From an uncultured Porphyromonadaceae bacterium (GTDB taxonomy: Bacteria; Bacteroidota; Bacteroidia; Bacteroidales; Muribaculaceae), in the NCBI GenBank assembly GCA_902462525.1, contig CABQCA010000021.1:1-21557 (forward strand): 21,557 nt of DNA. The letters are read 5' to 3'. Numbering within the stretch: the first letter of the stretch is position 1; each line of letters opens with the position of its first letter. This document shows positions 1 to 9,028 of this stretch, in pieces. The notes below the pieces were generated by a model that was given only the letters and a program-made list of their open reading frames with translations, was not told the DNA's origin and did not search any database. Both the position numbers and the translations under genes were made by a program.

Positions 1-1
1 T

Positions 2-2284
2 ACTTCGGCAGGCGAAGTAGCGCAGCAGCTCAGACAGCTGGTGAAGCTGCGCAATAGTGTGACGGATAATGCCGAAGCCGTGAAAACCGCCCGGGGGCTC
101 ACGCCACAGCTTATTGCAGCCCTTGAGCAGAGCCGCGCGGCGACCGATGCCGCTGTCAATGCCGATGATGCCGCCGCTGAAAAGGCCAAGCTGTTGATCG
201 ATGAACGCGACGCTCTTAAACCCAAGGAGATAAACGATAAAATCGATGCCTCGGAAAAACGCATTACTGCTTTAGAAAATCTCAAAAACGATATACAGAT
301 TTTTTGCGAGGCATCCGCGAAACTTGCCGAGGTCAAAACCAATGTGGCGACAGCACGCAGTAAACAGCAGAAACTCGAGGCTGCAGTCACAAGCTCGGCA
401 AGTGCCGCCGAAGCCGCCAGAGCGAAGCGGGAGGAATGTGCCAATCGTTTCGCGACCATGCAGATGAGTGCCAATGAAGCCATTGCTCTCGCCCGGGAAC
501 GTCTGCGTAAAGGCTATGCCGACACGTGCCCGCTCTGCGGTTCGCGTTTTGATGTCGGCACTCTCCCGCTCGATGAAAGTTTCGTAATTCTTCTCGCTCC
601 TCTCGAAAAAGAGCTGGAAGATGCGCAAAACGCCGAAAACATAGCCAATGAAATACTTGCCGGGGCCCGCACAGCCGCCGACACGGCGCGTGGCGAACTC
701 GAAGCAAGTGAAAAACATATTTTCGCTGAGGAAGAGCGCCTCGGCAAACTGAAGAACGATATCGAGCGCCGTGGCAAGGCACTCGAACTTAAGGCCGGTG
801 ACCTTAATGCCGATATTATAGACAAACTTCTTGCTGTTCTGACGGCAGACACGGCAGCTTTCCGGATAACCCGTACTAAAGCCGAAGAGCTACAGAACCG
901 GCTGAACGAGTGCATCCGGGAGAAGCAAAAGCTCGAAATAGTTCGCCGTCGGTGTCAGGAAACCTTCAACGACAATCAGACGAAAGTCAACAATAATGCC
1001 GCCGAGATCGAACGTCTCGCCGGAGAGTCAGTCAGACTTAAAGATTCTGTTGCGGAAGCAGAACGCATCATCGGCGGGCGTGTGGCGGTATTTTTCCCTA
1101 CATGGAGCGAAGACCCTGAAAAAGCAGCCGCTGCCATTGTCGGGGCGGCAGAAAAGTATTCGGCCCGCGAATCGAAACGCCGCGGCGATGAGCAGCGTCG
1201 CAGCGAACTGGCCGGACATATCGGTGCTATTGACCGGACACGCAATGAGGTACTTGCCCGACAGCCCTCATGGAGCGAAATACAGCCGGTCGCGCCGCAG
1301 GAGGATGCCGACGCCGCTACAGCGCAACCTCAGTGGGCCTCGCTGCTTGCTTCCGTCACATCGCTTGCCTACACTGTACGTAGAGCAGGTGAGACCATAA
1401 TCCGGTGCGATGAAAGTCTTGCGGCATCGGACTATTCCACCGGTAGCCTGACAGAAATCGAGAGAGCCAAACCACGCATAGAGGACATTCGCAAAAGGAT
1501 AAGCGACGCTGAAAAAGAGCAGAAATCGTGCATCGACGCCATAAGCCGTGCAGAAGCCGAAGACTGCAATGATGCTGATATTCTCAACGGCCTGTGCCCT
1601 GAAGGCGTGCCCGCACGCAACGAACTCGAGGTACGCCGCGAACAGCTCGCTGTAAAAACCGATGAGATAAACCAGCAGAAAGGAGCCATCAGCAACGCTC
1701 TCACTAATAACGCAGCCAATCAGCTTGTACTTAAGACTATAGAAGAGAAACTTGAAAAGGCCCGCGATGAAGAAGCCCGCTGGAAGCGCCTTAACGACAT
1801 CTTCGGCGGCTCTCGCTTCCGTACTCTTGTTCAGAGCCACATTCTGCGCCCATTGCTTAGCAATGCTAACATGTACCTGAGCCGTATCACCGACCGCTAC
1901 ACCCTCACTTGCAGCACGGACAACGAACAGCTGTCGATTTTTGTCCTTGACCGCTACAACAAAAACCAGGTGCGGAGCGCAACCGTGCTTTCCGGCGGCG
2001 AACGATTCATGGTGTCGCTGGCACTGTCGCTGGCACTGTCGTCGATAAATCGCGCGGACATGAATGTGAACATACTTTTTATCGATGAGGGCTTCGGCAC
2101 CCTCGGCCACTACGATCTCGACTCGGTGATGCAGACTCTCGAACGACTCGGTGAAATCACCGGCAGCGCCGGGCGCCGTGTGGGCATCATATCGCACCGT
2201 GAAGAACTCGCAGAGCGTATACTCGTGAAAATCAACGTCGAGAAGCACGGTGCCGGACGAAGTATCATCAAGCTTATAAAGTGA
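2..2284 (+). CDS. sbcC: SbcC-like exonuclease subunit (5' end cut by window)
   Basis: This is the ATPase subunit of the SbcCD (Mre11-Rad50-like) nuclease, which opens DNA hairpins and processes double-strand ends in the cytoplasm. The frame is open to the window edge, so the N-terminal Walker A lies upstream; the GTG at 41 is only an internal codon. Counting from that GTG, a long Ala/Glu/Lys-rich coiled coil surrounds the zinc hook CPLC (Cys163, Cys166). A second coiled coil follows, then the ABC signature LSGGE (650-654) and the Walker B strand ending in Asp682-Glu683. The closing SHREEL stretch is usual for the family. The reading frame is intact to its TGA. sbcD would be expected upstream, outside the window. 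The assignment is firm; only the missing N-terminus is unseen. Confidence 0.93.
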   Translation, partial: TSAGEVAQQLRQLVKLRNSVTDNAEAVKTARGLTPQLIAALEQSRAATDAAVNADDAAAEKAKLLIDERDALKPKEINDKIDASEKRITALENLKNDIQIFCEASAKLAEVKTNVATARSKQQKLEAAVTSSASAAEAARAKREECANRFATMQMSANEAIALARERLRKGYADTCPLCGSRFDVGTLPLDESFVILLAPLEKELEDAQNAENIANEILAGARTAADTARGELEASEKHIFAEEERLGKLKNDIERRGKALELKAGDLNADIIDKLLAVLTADTAAFRITRTKAEELQNRLNECIREKQKLEIVRRRCQETFNDNQTKVNNNAAEIERLAGESVRLKDSVAEAERIIGGRVAVFFPTWSEDPEKAAAAIVGAAEKYSARESKRRGDEQRRSELAGHIGAIDRTRNEVLARQPSWSEIQPVAPQEDADAATAQPQWASLLASVTSLAYTVRRAGETIIRCDESLAASDYSTGSLTEIERAKPRIEDIRKRISDAEKEQKSCIDAISRAEAEDCNDADILNGLCPEGVPARNELEVRREQLAVKTDEINQQKGAISNALTNNAANQLVLKTIEEKLEKARDEEARWKRLNDIFGGSRFRTLVQSHILRPLLSNANMYLSRITDRYTLTCSTDNEQLSIFVLDRYNKNQVRSATVLSGGERFMVSLALSLALSSINRADMNVNILFIDEGFGTLGHYDLDSVMQTLERLGEITGSAGRRVGIISHREELAERILVKINVEKHGAGRSIIKLIK

Positions 2285-2331
2285 CAGCGGCGTATTAACA
2301 TTGTTTAGCCATTTTTTTTAGCATTTAGGAA

Positions 2332-2363
2332 TTTGCTGCGATGGGAAAAAAGTCGTAGTTTTG
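2332..2363 (+). promoter_or_regulatory. Bacteroidetes-type promoter of the SusR-like gene
   Basis: TTTG at 2332-2335, a 20-nt spacer and TAGTTTTG at 2356-2363 match the Bacteroidetes consensus TTTG-N19-21-TAnnTTTG exactly. Transcription should begin around 2367-2370, only a few bases before the ATG at 2372, so the leader would be nearly absent. The position also argues against the TTG at 2333 as a translation start, because it lies within the -33 element. Confidence 0.75.
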
Positions 2364-2371
2364 TAAACGTA

Positions 2372-4027
2372 ATGGCTATATCATGTAAAACCGGCATATT
2401 CCTCTGTTTTCTATGTTTTTGCTGTGAAGCGGCATTCGGAGTGAGTGCGACTGATTCGCTTATGGACCAGTTGGGTATTGCTATAGCCGACCGGGGGGAA
2501 TATCTGAGGCGGAAGGAAACTCGTCTGTCGGAACTCCGTGCCGCTCTTCAGAATGCCGGCACCGACCGGGAGCGCTTCGACGCGCTGACCGATCTCTACT
2601 GCGAGTATCATCCGTTCAATGCCGATTCGACATATTCGATAGTTCTCGAGCAGGAGGCTGTGGCGAACCGCATTGGCGACAGTGTGCTGACAGCTAACTC
2701 GCGCATGAATCTCGCTAATCTTCTGAGCGCCGTGGGCATGTACCATGAGACTCTGGGAATCATGGAAAAAATAAAGCCGGAAACTCTTCCTGAACATCTT
2801 CACGGCTACTATTACCACATAATGCGCACGGTCTACGGACGTCTGGCCGACTATGCGGCATTCGAGGCCGAGCGGGAAAAATATACCCGGCTAACAAATG
2901 AGTACCGCGATTCGATAATGGCAGCTAACGACGCCGGCTCGCTGGCGCATATCATCACCAAGGCCGACAGCTACAACATCAGCGGGAAACCTCGGGAAGC
3001 AATCGGGCTGCTGACGGCCTATATGGCGGCGAACGAGCTGCCCGAGCACGACAAGGCCATCTGTGCGTGGACCCTTTCTGAGTCGTACAGACAGACCGGT
3101 GACAGGGAACGCCGCAAGGAAATGCTGCTCATTTCTTCGATATCCGATTTGAAGTCGTGCGTGCGCGAGTACATATCGCTGCGCGAGCTTGCCATGATGC
3201 TCTATGAGGAAGGTGACCTCAACCGGGCCTACGAACTTCTGAACATCGCAGTCGACGATGCTACGAAATGTAATGCCCGCCAGCGTATCGTGGAACTGAA
3301 CAACTGCTATCCTCAGATAAACACTATCTATGTCGACGAGGTAAAGAAACAGAAAAATAATCTTACCACGGCTATTCTGATAATTACGGTGCTTGCTGTG
3401 ATTCTGGTTCTTATGCTTGTAAACATGCGGAAGCAGATGCTTCGTGTGAGTAAAGCCCGCAGCGAGGCCGAAACCGCCTATGCCCGGCTCAATGAAGTGA
3501 CCGAACAGCTCAAGGCAACCAACGAGAGCCTGCGTCATGCCAACAATGAAATTGCCGAAATATCTCGTCTCAAAGAGGTGTACATAGGTCAGTACATGGA
3601 CCAGTGTGTGAGCTACATCGATGCTCTCGACACCTACCGCAAGGCCATCGGCAAGCTTGTGAGCGCCGGTAAAACTGAATCCATTAAGAAGGCCGTAAAT
3701 TCCACAACCATTGTCGACGAGCAGCTTAAATCGTTCTATGCCCAGTTCGACCGCACATTCCTAAATCTTTTCCCGTCGTTTGTGGATGATTTCAACAGCC
3801 TGCTGTTGCCCGAAGAAGCCATTGTACCCAAGAAAGAAGGAACGTTGAATCCCGAACTGCGCATATTCGCTTTAATCCGTCTGGGAATCAGCGACAGCGA
3901 TAAGATAGCGAAATTCCTCAGATATTCACTCACGACTATATATAACTACAGGACTAAAGTCCGAAACAAATCGCGCGGCGACCGAAATCAGCTGGAACAG
4001 CAGGTTCTCAAAATAGGACGTCGATAA
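2372..4027 (+). CDS. SusR-like membrane regulator (DUF6377 type, TPR sensor)
   Basis: Likely activator of the adjacent glycan-uptake operon, of the kind typified by SusR; the family link is from memory. I chose the ATG at 2372 (551 aa) because it opens a hydrophobic signal sequence and sits just after a consensus promoter. The order is: signal peptide (about 1-25), a helical TPR-like region with paired helices (about 30-320) predicted to be periplasmic, one membrane helix (about 331-353), and a coiled coil (about 355-405). A C-terminal segment (about 492-534) resembles a LuxR-type helix-turn-helix, with the motif TTIYNYRTKVRNKS. The topology suggests periplasmic sugar sensing coupled to cytoplasmic DNA binding. 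It is transcribed alone, 230 bp upstream of susC. Family confidence is good; direct control of the operon is inferred from context. Confidence 0.8.
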   Translation: MAISCKTGIFLCFLCFCCEAAFGVSATDSLMDQLGIAIADRGEYLRRKETRLSELRAALQNAGTDRERFDALTDLYCEYHPFNADSTYSIVLEQEAVANRIGDSVLTANSRMNLANLLSAVGMYHETLGIMEKIKPETLPEHLHGYYYHIMRTVYGRLADYAAFEAEREKYTRLTNEYRDSIMAANDAGSLAHIITKADSYNISGKPREAIGLLTAYMAANELPEHDKAICAWTLSESYRQTGDRERRKEMLLISSISDLKSCVREYISLRELAMMLYEEGDLNRAYELLNIAVDDATKCNARQRIVELNNCYPQINTIYVDEVKKQKNNLTTAILIITVLAVILVLMLVNMRKQMLRVSKARSEAETAYARLNEVTEQLKATNESLRHANNEIAEISRLKEVYIGQYMDQCVSYIDALDTYRKAIGKLVSAGKTESIKKAVNSTTIVDEQLKSFYAQFDRTFLNLFPSFVDDFNSLLLPEEAIVPKKEGTLNPELRIFALIRLGISDSDKIAKFLRYSLTTIYNYRTKVRNKSRGDRNQLEQQVLKIGRR

Positions 4028-4107
4028 GTGTGTCGCGTAAGCTGAAAAAAACTTTGTAAAACAACTTCCGGGCCTTCTGCAAGGGTCTGATAACATTCAT
4101 ATTTCCG

Positions 4108-4184
4108 CTACATTTTTCAAGGTCTGCCGAAATGTAATGTATTGATACTTAATGTATATATTTCTATAAACTACTACATTTTCA
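4108..4184 (+). promoter_or_regulatory. Candidate operator repeats upstream of the susC promoter
   Basis: CTACATTTTTCA at 4108-4119 recurs as CTACATTTTCA at 4174-4184. TACATTT (4109-4115) also has an inverted partner AAATGTA at 4130-4136, with a 14-nt spacer. TAATGTAT is repeated at 4135-4142 and 4150-4157. The last box ends 9 bp before the -33 element, a position that suits an activator. Binding by the SusR-like protein is inference. Confidence 0.4.
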
Positions 4185-4193
4185 GTGTATGCT

Positions 4194-4225
4194 ATTGATT
4201 CCGTCGTGGCAAGCCTTTAATTTTG
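4194..4225 (+). promoter_or_regulatory. Promoter of the susC operon
   Basis: An exact -7 element TAATTTTG lies at 4218-4225, with a near-match -33 element ATTG at 4194-4197 and a 20-nt spacer. Transcription would start near 4230, giving a leader of roughly 28 nt before the ATG at 4258. It falls inside the longer open frame from 4189 and so supports the downstream start. Confidence 0.65.
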
Positions 4226-4257
4226 CGACATCAATTAACCAATATCACGAAAAACAA

Positions 4258-7245
4258 ATGGCAAAAGGTATTTGTAAGTTAAGGACAACGTTCCTGTTGC
4301 TACTGGCCGTGCTCGGCTTTCAATTGTCGGCACAGCAGATAAGCATTACCGGAACAGTGACCGAAGCCGGCGGTGAACCCCTGATCGGCGTAAGTGTCGT
4401 GGTGGCGGGCGCCGGGACAGGCGTAACCACCGACATCGACGGAAACTACACGATTTCAGCTGATGCAAAAGGACAGCTGCGCTTCTCCTATATAGGCTAT
4501 CAGAGTGTCGACGTGCCCGTCGAAGGGCGCACGGTAATCAAAGTGGAACTTAAGGAGGACTCAGAACTTCTGAGCGAAGTCGTGGTCATTGGCTACGGCA
4601 CCATGGACAAGAAGGAGCTCACCTCTGCGATATCGCATGTGGGGGAAAAGGATTTTCTCACCATCAGCTCGCTGGACCCTTCGATGATGATTCAGGGCAA
4701 GGTGCCCGGTGTGTCAATAACAAACACCGCTACCGGCGACCCGAACAACCAGGCGAGCATCCAGATCCGCGGCGTATCGTCGCGTTCGGCCGGACTCGGT
4801 CCGCTTATTGTCATCGACGGTGTGCCCGGCGGAAATCTTACCAATATAAACCCCAACGACATTGCATCGTTCGATATTCTGAAGGACGGCGCCGCCTCTG
4901 CTATTTACGGTACCCGCGGCTCAAACGGCGTGATACTCGTGACAACGAAGAAAGGCAGCAAGGACGGCAGCGTCCATACTTCCTACTCTGGCACGCTGTC
5001 GTGGGACAAAGTGAAAAAGGAACTTGACATGATGAGTGCTCAGGAATACCGTGACGTTCGTCTGGGCTGGGGTGACCGCGGCGTTGACCTTGGAGGCAAC
5101 CTCGACTGGCTCGATGCCGTGTCGCGCACCGGCTTCACCATGCAGCATACTCTCACTGTGAGCGGCGGCAACGAGCGTAGCAACTACCGCGTGAGCGCCG
5201 ACTACCGCGATGCAAACGGTGTGGATCTTCGCTCCGGCCGCGAGGAGTACGGCGCCCGTGCCTCGGTGATGCACACGACCAAGGGCGGCCTGTTCACCAT
5301 CAACCTCAATGTCGCTCCGCGAATCATCTACCGCGACAACGCCGACTGGAGTGTTTTCCGAAATGCCATCGAGGCAAATCCCACCACACCGCTCATGGAC
5401 CCCGACAATCCCTCTCAGTACTATAATTTCCAGGGCCAGGTGGTAGGCAGCAACCCTGTTGAACTTCAGAAGCTTGAAAAGAATCATTCCGACACCAAGC
5501 TCCTCGACTGGGATGGCACTCTCAAGCTGAATCTGCTTCCGCTGCTTGCCAAGGACGGCAGCAGCAACCATAATCTTTCGACGCAGATTATGTTCGCCGA
5601 CCACCAGTACAGCAACAACGACTCGTGGTTCCGTCCCTCGACAAGCACACTGGCCATCAATGCCGGCCGCGAGGGTGAGGCCAGCCGCGCATATTCGAAA
5701 GAACGTCAGTACGTGGTGGAATGGCTCGCCAACTACAGCGCCCGTTTCGCCGAGAAGCACAATGTGAAGGCGATGCTGGGTTATTCATACCAGTATTCGC
5801 AGTATCAGGGTTTCAATGTTGAGAACAAGGACTTTCCCAACGACGGTCTTGGTGCAGACAACATAGGCTCCGGCGAACTGGCAAAAGAAGAAGGCGAAGT
5901 GCTGATGGGCAGCTACAAGAATGATGCCAAGCTCATATCGTTCTTCGGCCGCGTGAGCTACGACTATGAGGGCAAATACCTGTTCACGGCATCGCTGCGC
6001 CACGAAGGTTCATCGAAATTCGGCGCCAACCACAAGTGGGGCAATTTCCCCGCCGTGTCGGCCGGCTGGCGTATTTCGCAGGAATCGTTCATGAAGGACA
6101 TCGAGTGGATCAACGATCTTAAGATCCGCGGAGACTACGGCGTGACCGGTAATCAGGATTTCGGCAGCTACAATTCGCTCAGCACCATGACCGGTTTCGG
6201 ATACTACTTCTACAACGGCAAGTACTATCAGGTATGGGGCCCGGCTAAGAACGTGAACCCCGACCTTCGCTGGGAGAAAGGCCATAACTGGAACGTGGGC
6301 ATCGACTTCTCGCTCTTCAACAACCGCTTCTACGGCTCGCTGAACTATTTCAACCGCCGTCAGCAGGACCTTTTGGGCAACTACAAGGTGTCGGTACCTC
6401 CCTATCTGTTCGATGAGACCTTCGTAAATGTGGGCACCATGAAGAACACAGGCTTCGAGTTCGACCTGAGCTTCAACGCCGTCGATACCAAGGATTTTTC
6501 CTATAATTTCAATGTCATCGGCACTGTGATGAGCAACAAGTTTGTCGATTTCAGCAATTCCGAGTATGTCGGTCAGGATTTCTACAACATGTGCGGCACC
6601 GAGGATCCCTATCCGTTCTACAATCTCCAGCGTATAGAGAAAGGCAAGCCTCTGGGCAACTTCTACATGTGGAAGTATGCCGGCATCACCGAAGGCGGCG
6701 AGTGGCTGGTGTACGACAAGGACGGCGACATGATACGAGCCTCGCAGGCCACCGACGAGGACCGTCAGGTTGTGGGCAACGGTATGCCGAAGTTCACACT
6801 GTCGACAACCCACAACTTCCGCTACCGCAATTTCGACCTTGCGCTCTTCTTCCGCGGCGCTTTCGGCTTTGATCTTTTCAATATCCACGATTTCTATTAC
6901 GGCACCCGTAACTTTACAGGCAATATGCTCAAGAAAGCCTACGGTAAAAACTTCGATGTCAGTCCTGACGCCAATCCCGTGGTGAGCGACTACTTCCTCG
7001 AACGCGGCGATTACTTCAAGCTCGACATGCTGACATTGGGCTATACCCTGCGGGTACCTCAGTGTCGCTTCCTCGACCGCATAAGAGTGTACGGAACGGT
7101 AAAGAATGTGTTTACTATCACAAAATTCAGCGGTGTCGACCCCTCGACCTATCAGGTGAACGGTCTTACACCCGGCGGACAGGGCTCGCGTACCTATTAT
7201 CCATCGACGCGGCAGTTTATCGTCGGTCTGCAACTCGACTTCTAA
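4258..7245 (+). CDS. susC: SusC-type TonB-dependent outer-membrane glycan transporter
   Basis: Outer-membrane beta-barrel that imports oligosaccharides together with SusD, powered by TonB. The start at 4258 (995 aa) gives a clean signal peptide ending near LSAQ, residues 22-25, and lies downstream of the promoter. A carboxypeptidase-D-like regulatory domain follows (about 27-110; motifs ITGTV, DGNYTI, IGYQ). Next come the TonB-box region VVVIGYGT and the plug (about 112-235), with IQIRG, LIVIDGVPGG and YGTRGSNGVI. The rest is an aromatic-rich barrel ending in phenylalanine (LQLDF), as expected for Bam-dependent assembly. Length is typical. susD starts 21 bp after the stop with no promoter between, so the genes are cotranscribed. 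The substrate cannot be read from this protein alone; the neighbours suggest an alpha-glucan. Confidence 0.96.
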   Translation: MAKGICKLRTTFLLLLAVLGFQLSAQQISITGTVTEAGGEPLIGVSVVVAGAGTGVTTDIDGNYTISADAKGQLRFSYIGYQSVDVPVEGRTVIKVELKEDSELLSEVVVIGYGTMDKKELTSAISHVGEKDFLTISSLDPSMMIQGKVPGVSITNTATGDPNNQASIQIRGVSSRSAGLGPLIVIDGVPGGNLTNINPNDIASFDILKDGAASAIYGTRGSNGVILVTTKKGSKDGSVHTSYSGTLSWDKVKKELDMMSAQEYRDVRLGWGDRGVDLGGNLDWLDAVSRTGFTMQHTLTVSGGNERSNYRVSADYRDANGVDLRSGREEYGARASVMHTTKGGLFTINLNVAPRIIYRDNADWSVFRNAIEANPTTPLMDPDNPSQYYNFQGQVVGSNPVELQKLEKNHSDTKLLDWDGTLKLNLLPLLAKDGSSNHNLSTQIMFADHQYSNNDSWFRPSTSTLAINAGREGEASRAYSKERQYVVEWLANYSARFAEKHNVKAMLGYSYQYSQYQGFNVENKDFPNDGLGADNIGSGELAKEEGEVLMGSYKNDAKLISFFGRVSYDYEGKYLFTASLRHEGSSKFGANHKWGNFPAVSAGWRISQESFMKDIEWINDLKIRGDYGVTGNQDFGSYNSLSTMTGFGYYFYNGKYYQVWGPAKNVNPDLRWEKGHNWNVGIDFSLFNNRFYGSLNYFNRRQQDLLGNYKVSVPPYLFDETFVNVGTMKNTGFEFDLSFNAVDTKDFSYNFNVIGTVMSNKFVDFSNSEYVGQDFYNMCGTEDPYPFYNLQRIEKGKPLGNFYMWKYAGITEGGEWLVYDKDGDMIRASQATDEDRQVVGNGMPKFTLSTTHNFRYRNFDLALFFRGAFGFDLFNIHDFYYGTRNFTGNMLKKAYGKNFDVSPDANPVVSDYFLERGDYFKLDMLTLGYTLRVPQCRFLDRIRVYGTVKNVFTITKFSGVDPSTYQVNGLTPGGQGSRTYYPSTRQFIVGLQLDF

Positions 7246-7266
7246 TAACCAGCAAAACAGAAACAA

Positions 7267-9003
7267 ATGAAATTCGCGAAATATATGGCACCGGCAGTGC
7301 TGTTCGCACTGGCCACCGCCGGCTGTACCGATCTGGACGAAACGCTCTACGACCAGGTGGGAACCCAGAACTACTACAACACAAAGAGCGACGTAGTGCG
7401 TGCGGTGTTCCGTCCTTTCGAGCATGCCTACTGGAGCATAGGCAGCCGTCATGTGCTCAACGAACTTTCCGCCGACCAGCTTATCACCCCTACCCGCGAC
7501 GGCTGGTGGGACGACGGCGGCCAGTGGCGCCGGCTGCACTACCACCAGTGGAACGTGGAGGACGGCGGCGATGCGCAGACCGAGTGGAACGGCTGTTTTC
7601 AGGGCATAATGCAGTGCAACTATGTGATCGAGGATCTGGCCAAACTCAGCCCCGCACAGTTCGGATTCTCGCAGGCTGAGTTCGATAATCTCAGTGCCCA
7701 GTGCCGCGCGCTGAGGGCATGGTTCTACCTCCGGTTGCTCGACGCATTCCGCAATATACCTCTGGCTGTGAGCTACAACGATGTGTCGCTTAACACTGAA
7801 AGCCAGGTGGAGCCTAAAGTGATTTTCGAATATATAGAGAGCGAGCTCAAGGACTGCACCCGTCTGCTCACCAAGAAGGAAGGTTTCGGCACGGGTGCCA
7901 ATCTGCAGGGCCAGTGGACGCAGGGGAGTGCCGCCGCCCTTCTTGTACGCCTCTATCTCAACGCCGAGGTCTATATCGGAGAGAACCGTTACGGCGACTG
8001 TGAGAAAGTGGCTCAGGACATTATCGACGGTGTTTACGGCGACTATGCCGTGGCCGACCGCTGGGATGCCGCCTTCGACTGGGACAACGACGTGTGCGAC
8101 GAAGTGATTTTCGGTTTCCCCAGCTCGCAGGGTTACTCCTACTGGCTTTACGACGGCAACACATACTGGTGGACAGTGCCAGCCCGCGCCCGCTACTACT
8201 TCAACGACCGCAAGGCCAAGGCGGGCGATCACAACTGCAAATACGCTGCATCGCCTTCGTACGACCTCGACGGCAATCTATACACCTACGAACTCGGTAT
8301 GCCCGTGCAGAATTTCCGTAAATATCCGGGCGACGAGCGCATGAAACTCTACCGTAATCTGGGTGACAGCCGCCGCGAGGGCATGTTCCTTTTCGGATAT
8401 CTGGAATATGTGGATGAAAACGGCCGTACGGCCCGCGTGCGCGCTCCGGAACAGCCCTACGACCTCTATATCCGTGACGCCGTGGGCAACTTCCAGTCGC
8501 TGGCTCCCGACAAATGGCCCTCCAACAAGACGAGCAATCTCCGCAACGGCGACCATAACTCGGGATGGCACTTCGCCAAGTATCCCTTCTACAGCGATGA
8601 CGATCCCAACCAGATGGAAAGCGACTACACCGAAATCCGTCTGCCCGAGATAATTTATTCGCTTGCCGAGTGCAAGCTCCGCTCCGGCAACAAGACCGCC
8701 GCCGCCAAGCTGCTCAACAGCGTGCGCAAACGCAATTATCCTGTCGAGAACTACGATGATGTGCTTTATTCACCCGATGGCAAAGCATTCCTCGACGAAG
8801 CAGAGATGCTGGCCGAATGGGGCCGCGAGTTCTTCGCCGAAGGCCGCCGGCGCATCGATCTGATACGTTTCGGCAAGTTCAGCAGCGGTATCTGGTGGGA
8901 CAAAACCGCCGATGCCGGCAGCAACACCGAGATTTTCCCCATCATGCGTCCTATCCTGAATGCAAATCCCAATCTGGTGCAGAACCCGGGCTATAACAAG
9001 TAA
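7267..9003 (+). CDS. susD: SusD/RagB-type surface glycan-binding lipoprotein
   Basis: Surface lipoprotein that caps the SusC barrel and captures glycan. The 578-aa product begins with a lipoprotein signal peptide whose lipobox ends TAGC (Cys20), followed by the acidic TDLDE, consistent with surface export. A helical region carries the family pattern AQCRALRAWFYLRLLDAF. The C-terminal part has the usual RLPEIIYSLAECKLRSGNK stretch and the WGREFFAEGRRRIDLIRFG motif. Tryptophans cluster at about residues 80-115 and near residue 300, which could contribute to sugar stacking. It lies between susC and the SusE/F-like gene with a 25-bp gap to the latter and an A-rich leader, so it is part of the same operon. 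The assignment is very secure; ligand specificity is unknown. Confidence 0.95.
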   Translation: MKFAKYMAPAVLFALATAGCTDLDETLYDQVGTQNYYNTKSDVVRAVFRPFEHAYWSIGSRHVLNELSADQLITPTRDGWWDDGGQWRRLHYHQWNVEDGGDAQTEWNGCFQGIMQCNYVIEDLAKLSPAQFGFSQAEFDNLSAQCRALRAWFYLRLLDAFRNIPLAVSYNDVSLNTESQVEPKVIFEYIESELKDCTRLLTKKEGFGTGANLQGQWTQGSAAALLVRLYLNAEVYIGENRYGDCEKVAQDIIDGVYGDYAVADRWDAAFDWDNDVCDEVIFGFPSSQGYSYWLYDGNTYWWTVPARARYYFNDRKAKAGDHNCKYAASPSYDLDGNLYTYELGMPVQNFRKYPGDERMKLYRNLGDSRREGMFLFGYLEYVDENGRTARVRAPEQPYDLYIRDAVGNFQSLAPDKWPSNKTSNLRNGDHNSGWHFAKYPFYSDDDPNQMESDYTEIRLPEIIYSLAECKLRSGNKTAAAKLLNSVRKRNYPVENYDDVLYSPDGKAFLDEAEMLAEWGREFFAEGRRRIDLIRFGKFSSGIWWDKTADAGSNTEIFPIMRPILNANPNLVQNPGYNK

Positions 9004-9028
9004 TGGCTAATCCATAAAAGACAGAACA

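Noticed and set aside
1268..2248. A 326-codon minus-strand frame opposite sbcC
   Set aside because: It lies entirely antisense to the conserved ATPase half of SbcC and shows no recognisable motif.
4189..4257. Upstream ATG start for susC
   Set aside because: The predicted promoter lies inside this extension and it would place 23 residues before a clean signal peptide.
6010..8232. A 740-codon open frame on the minus strand across susC and susD
   Set aside because: It is opposite two unmistakable genes, crosses their boundary, and its translation is low-complexity (Val/His/Glu rich) without domains; it is a shadow of strong codon bias.
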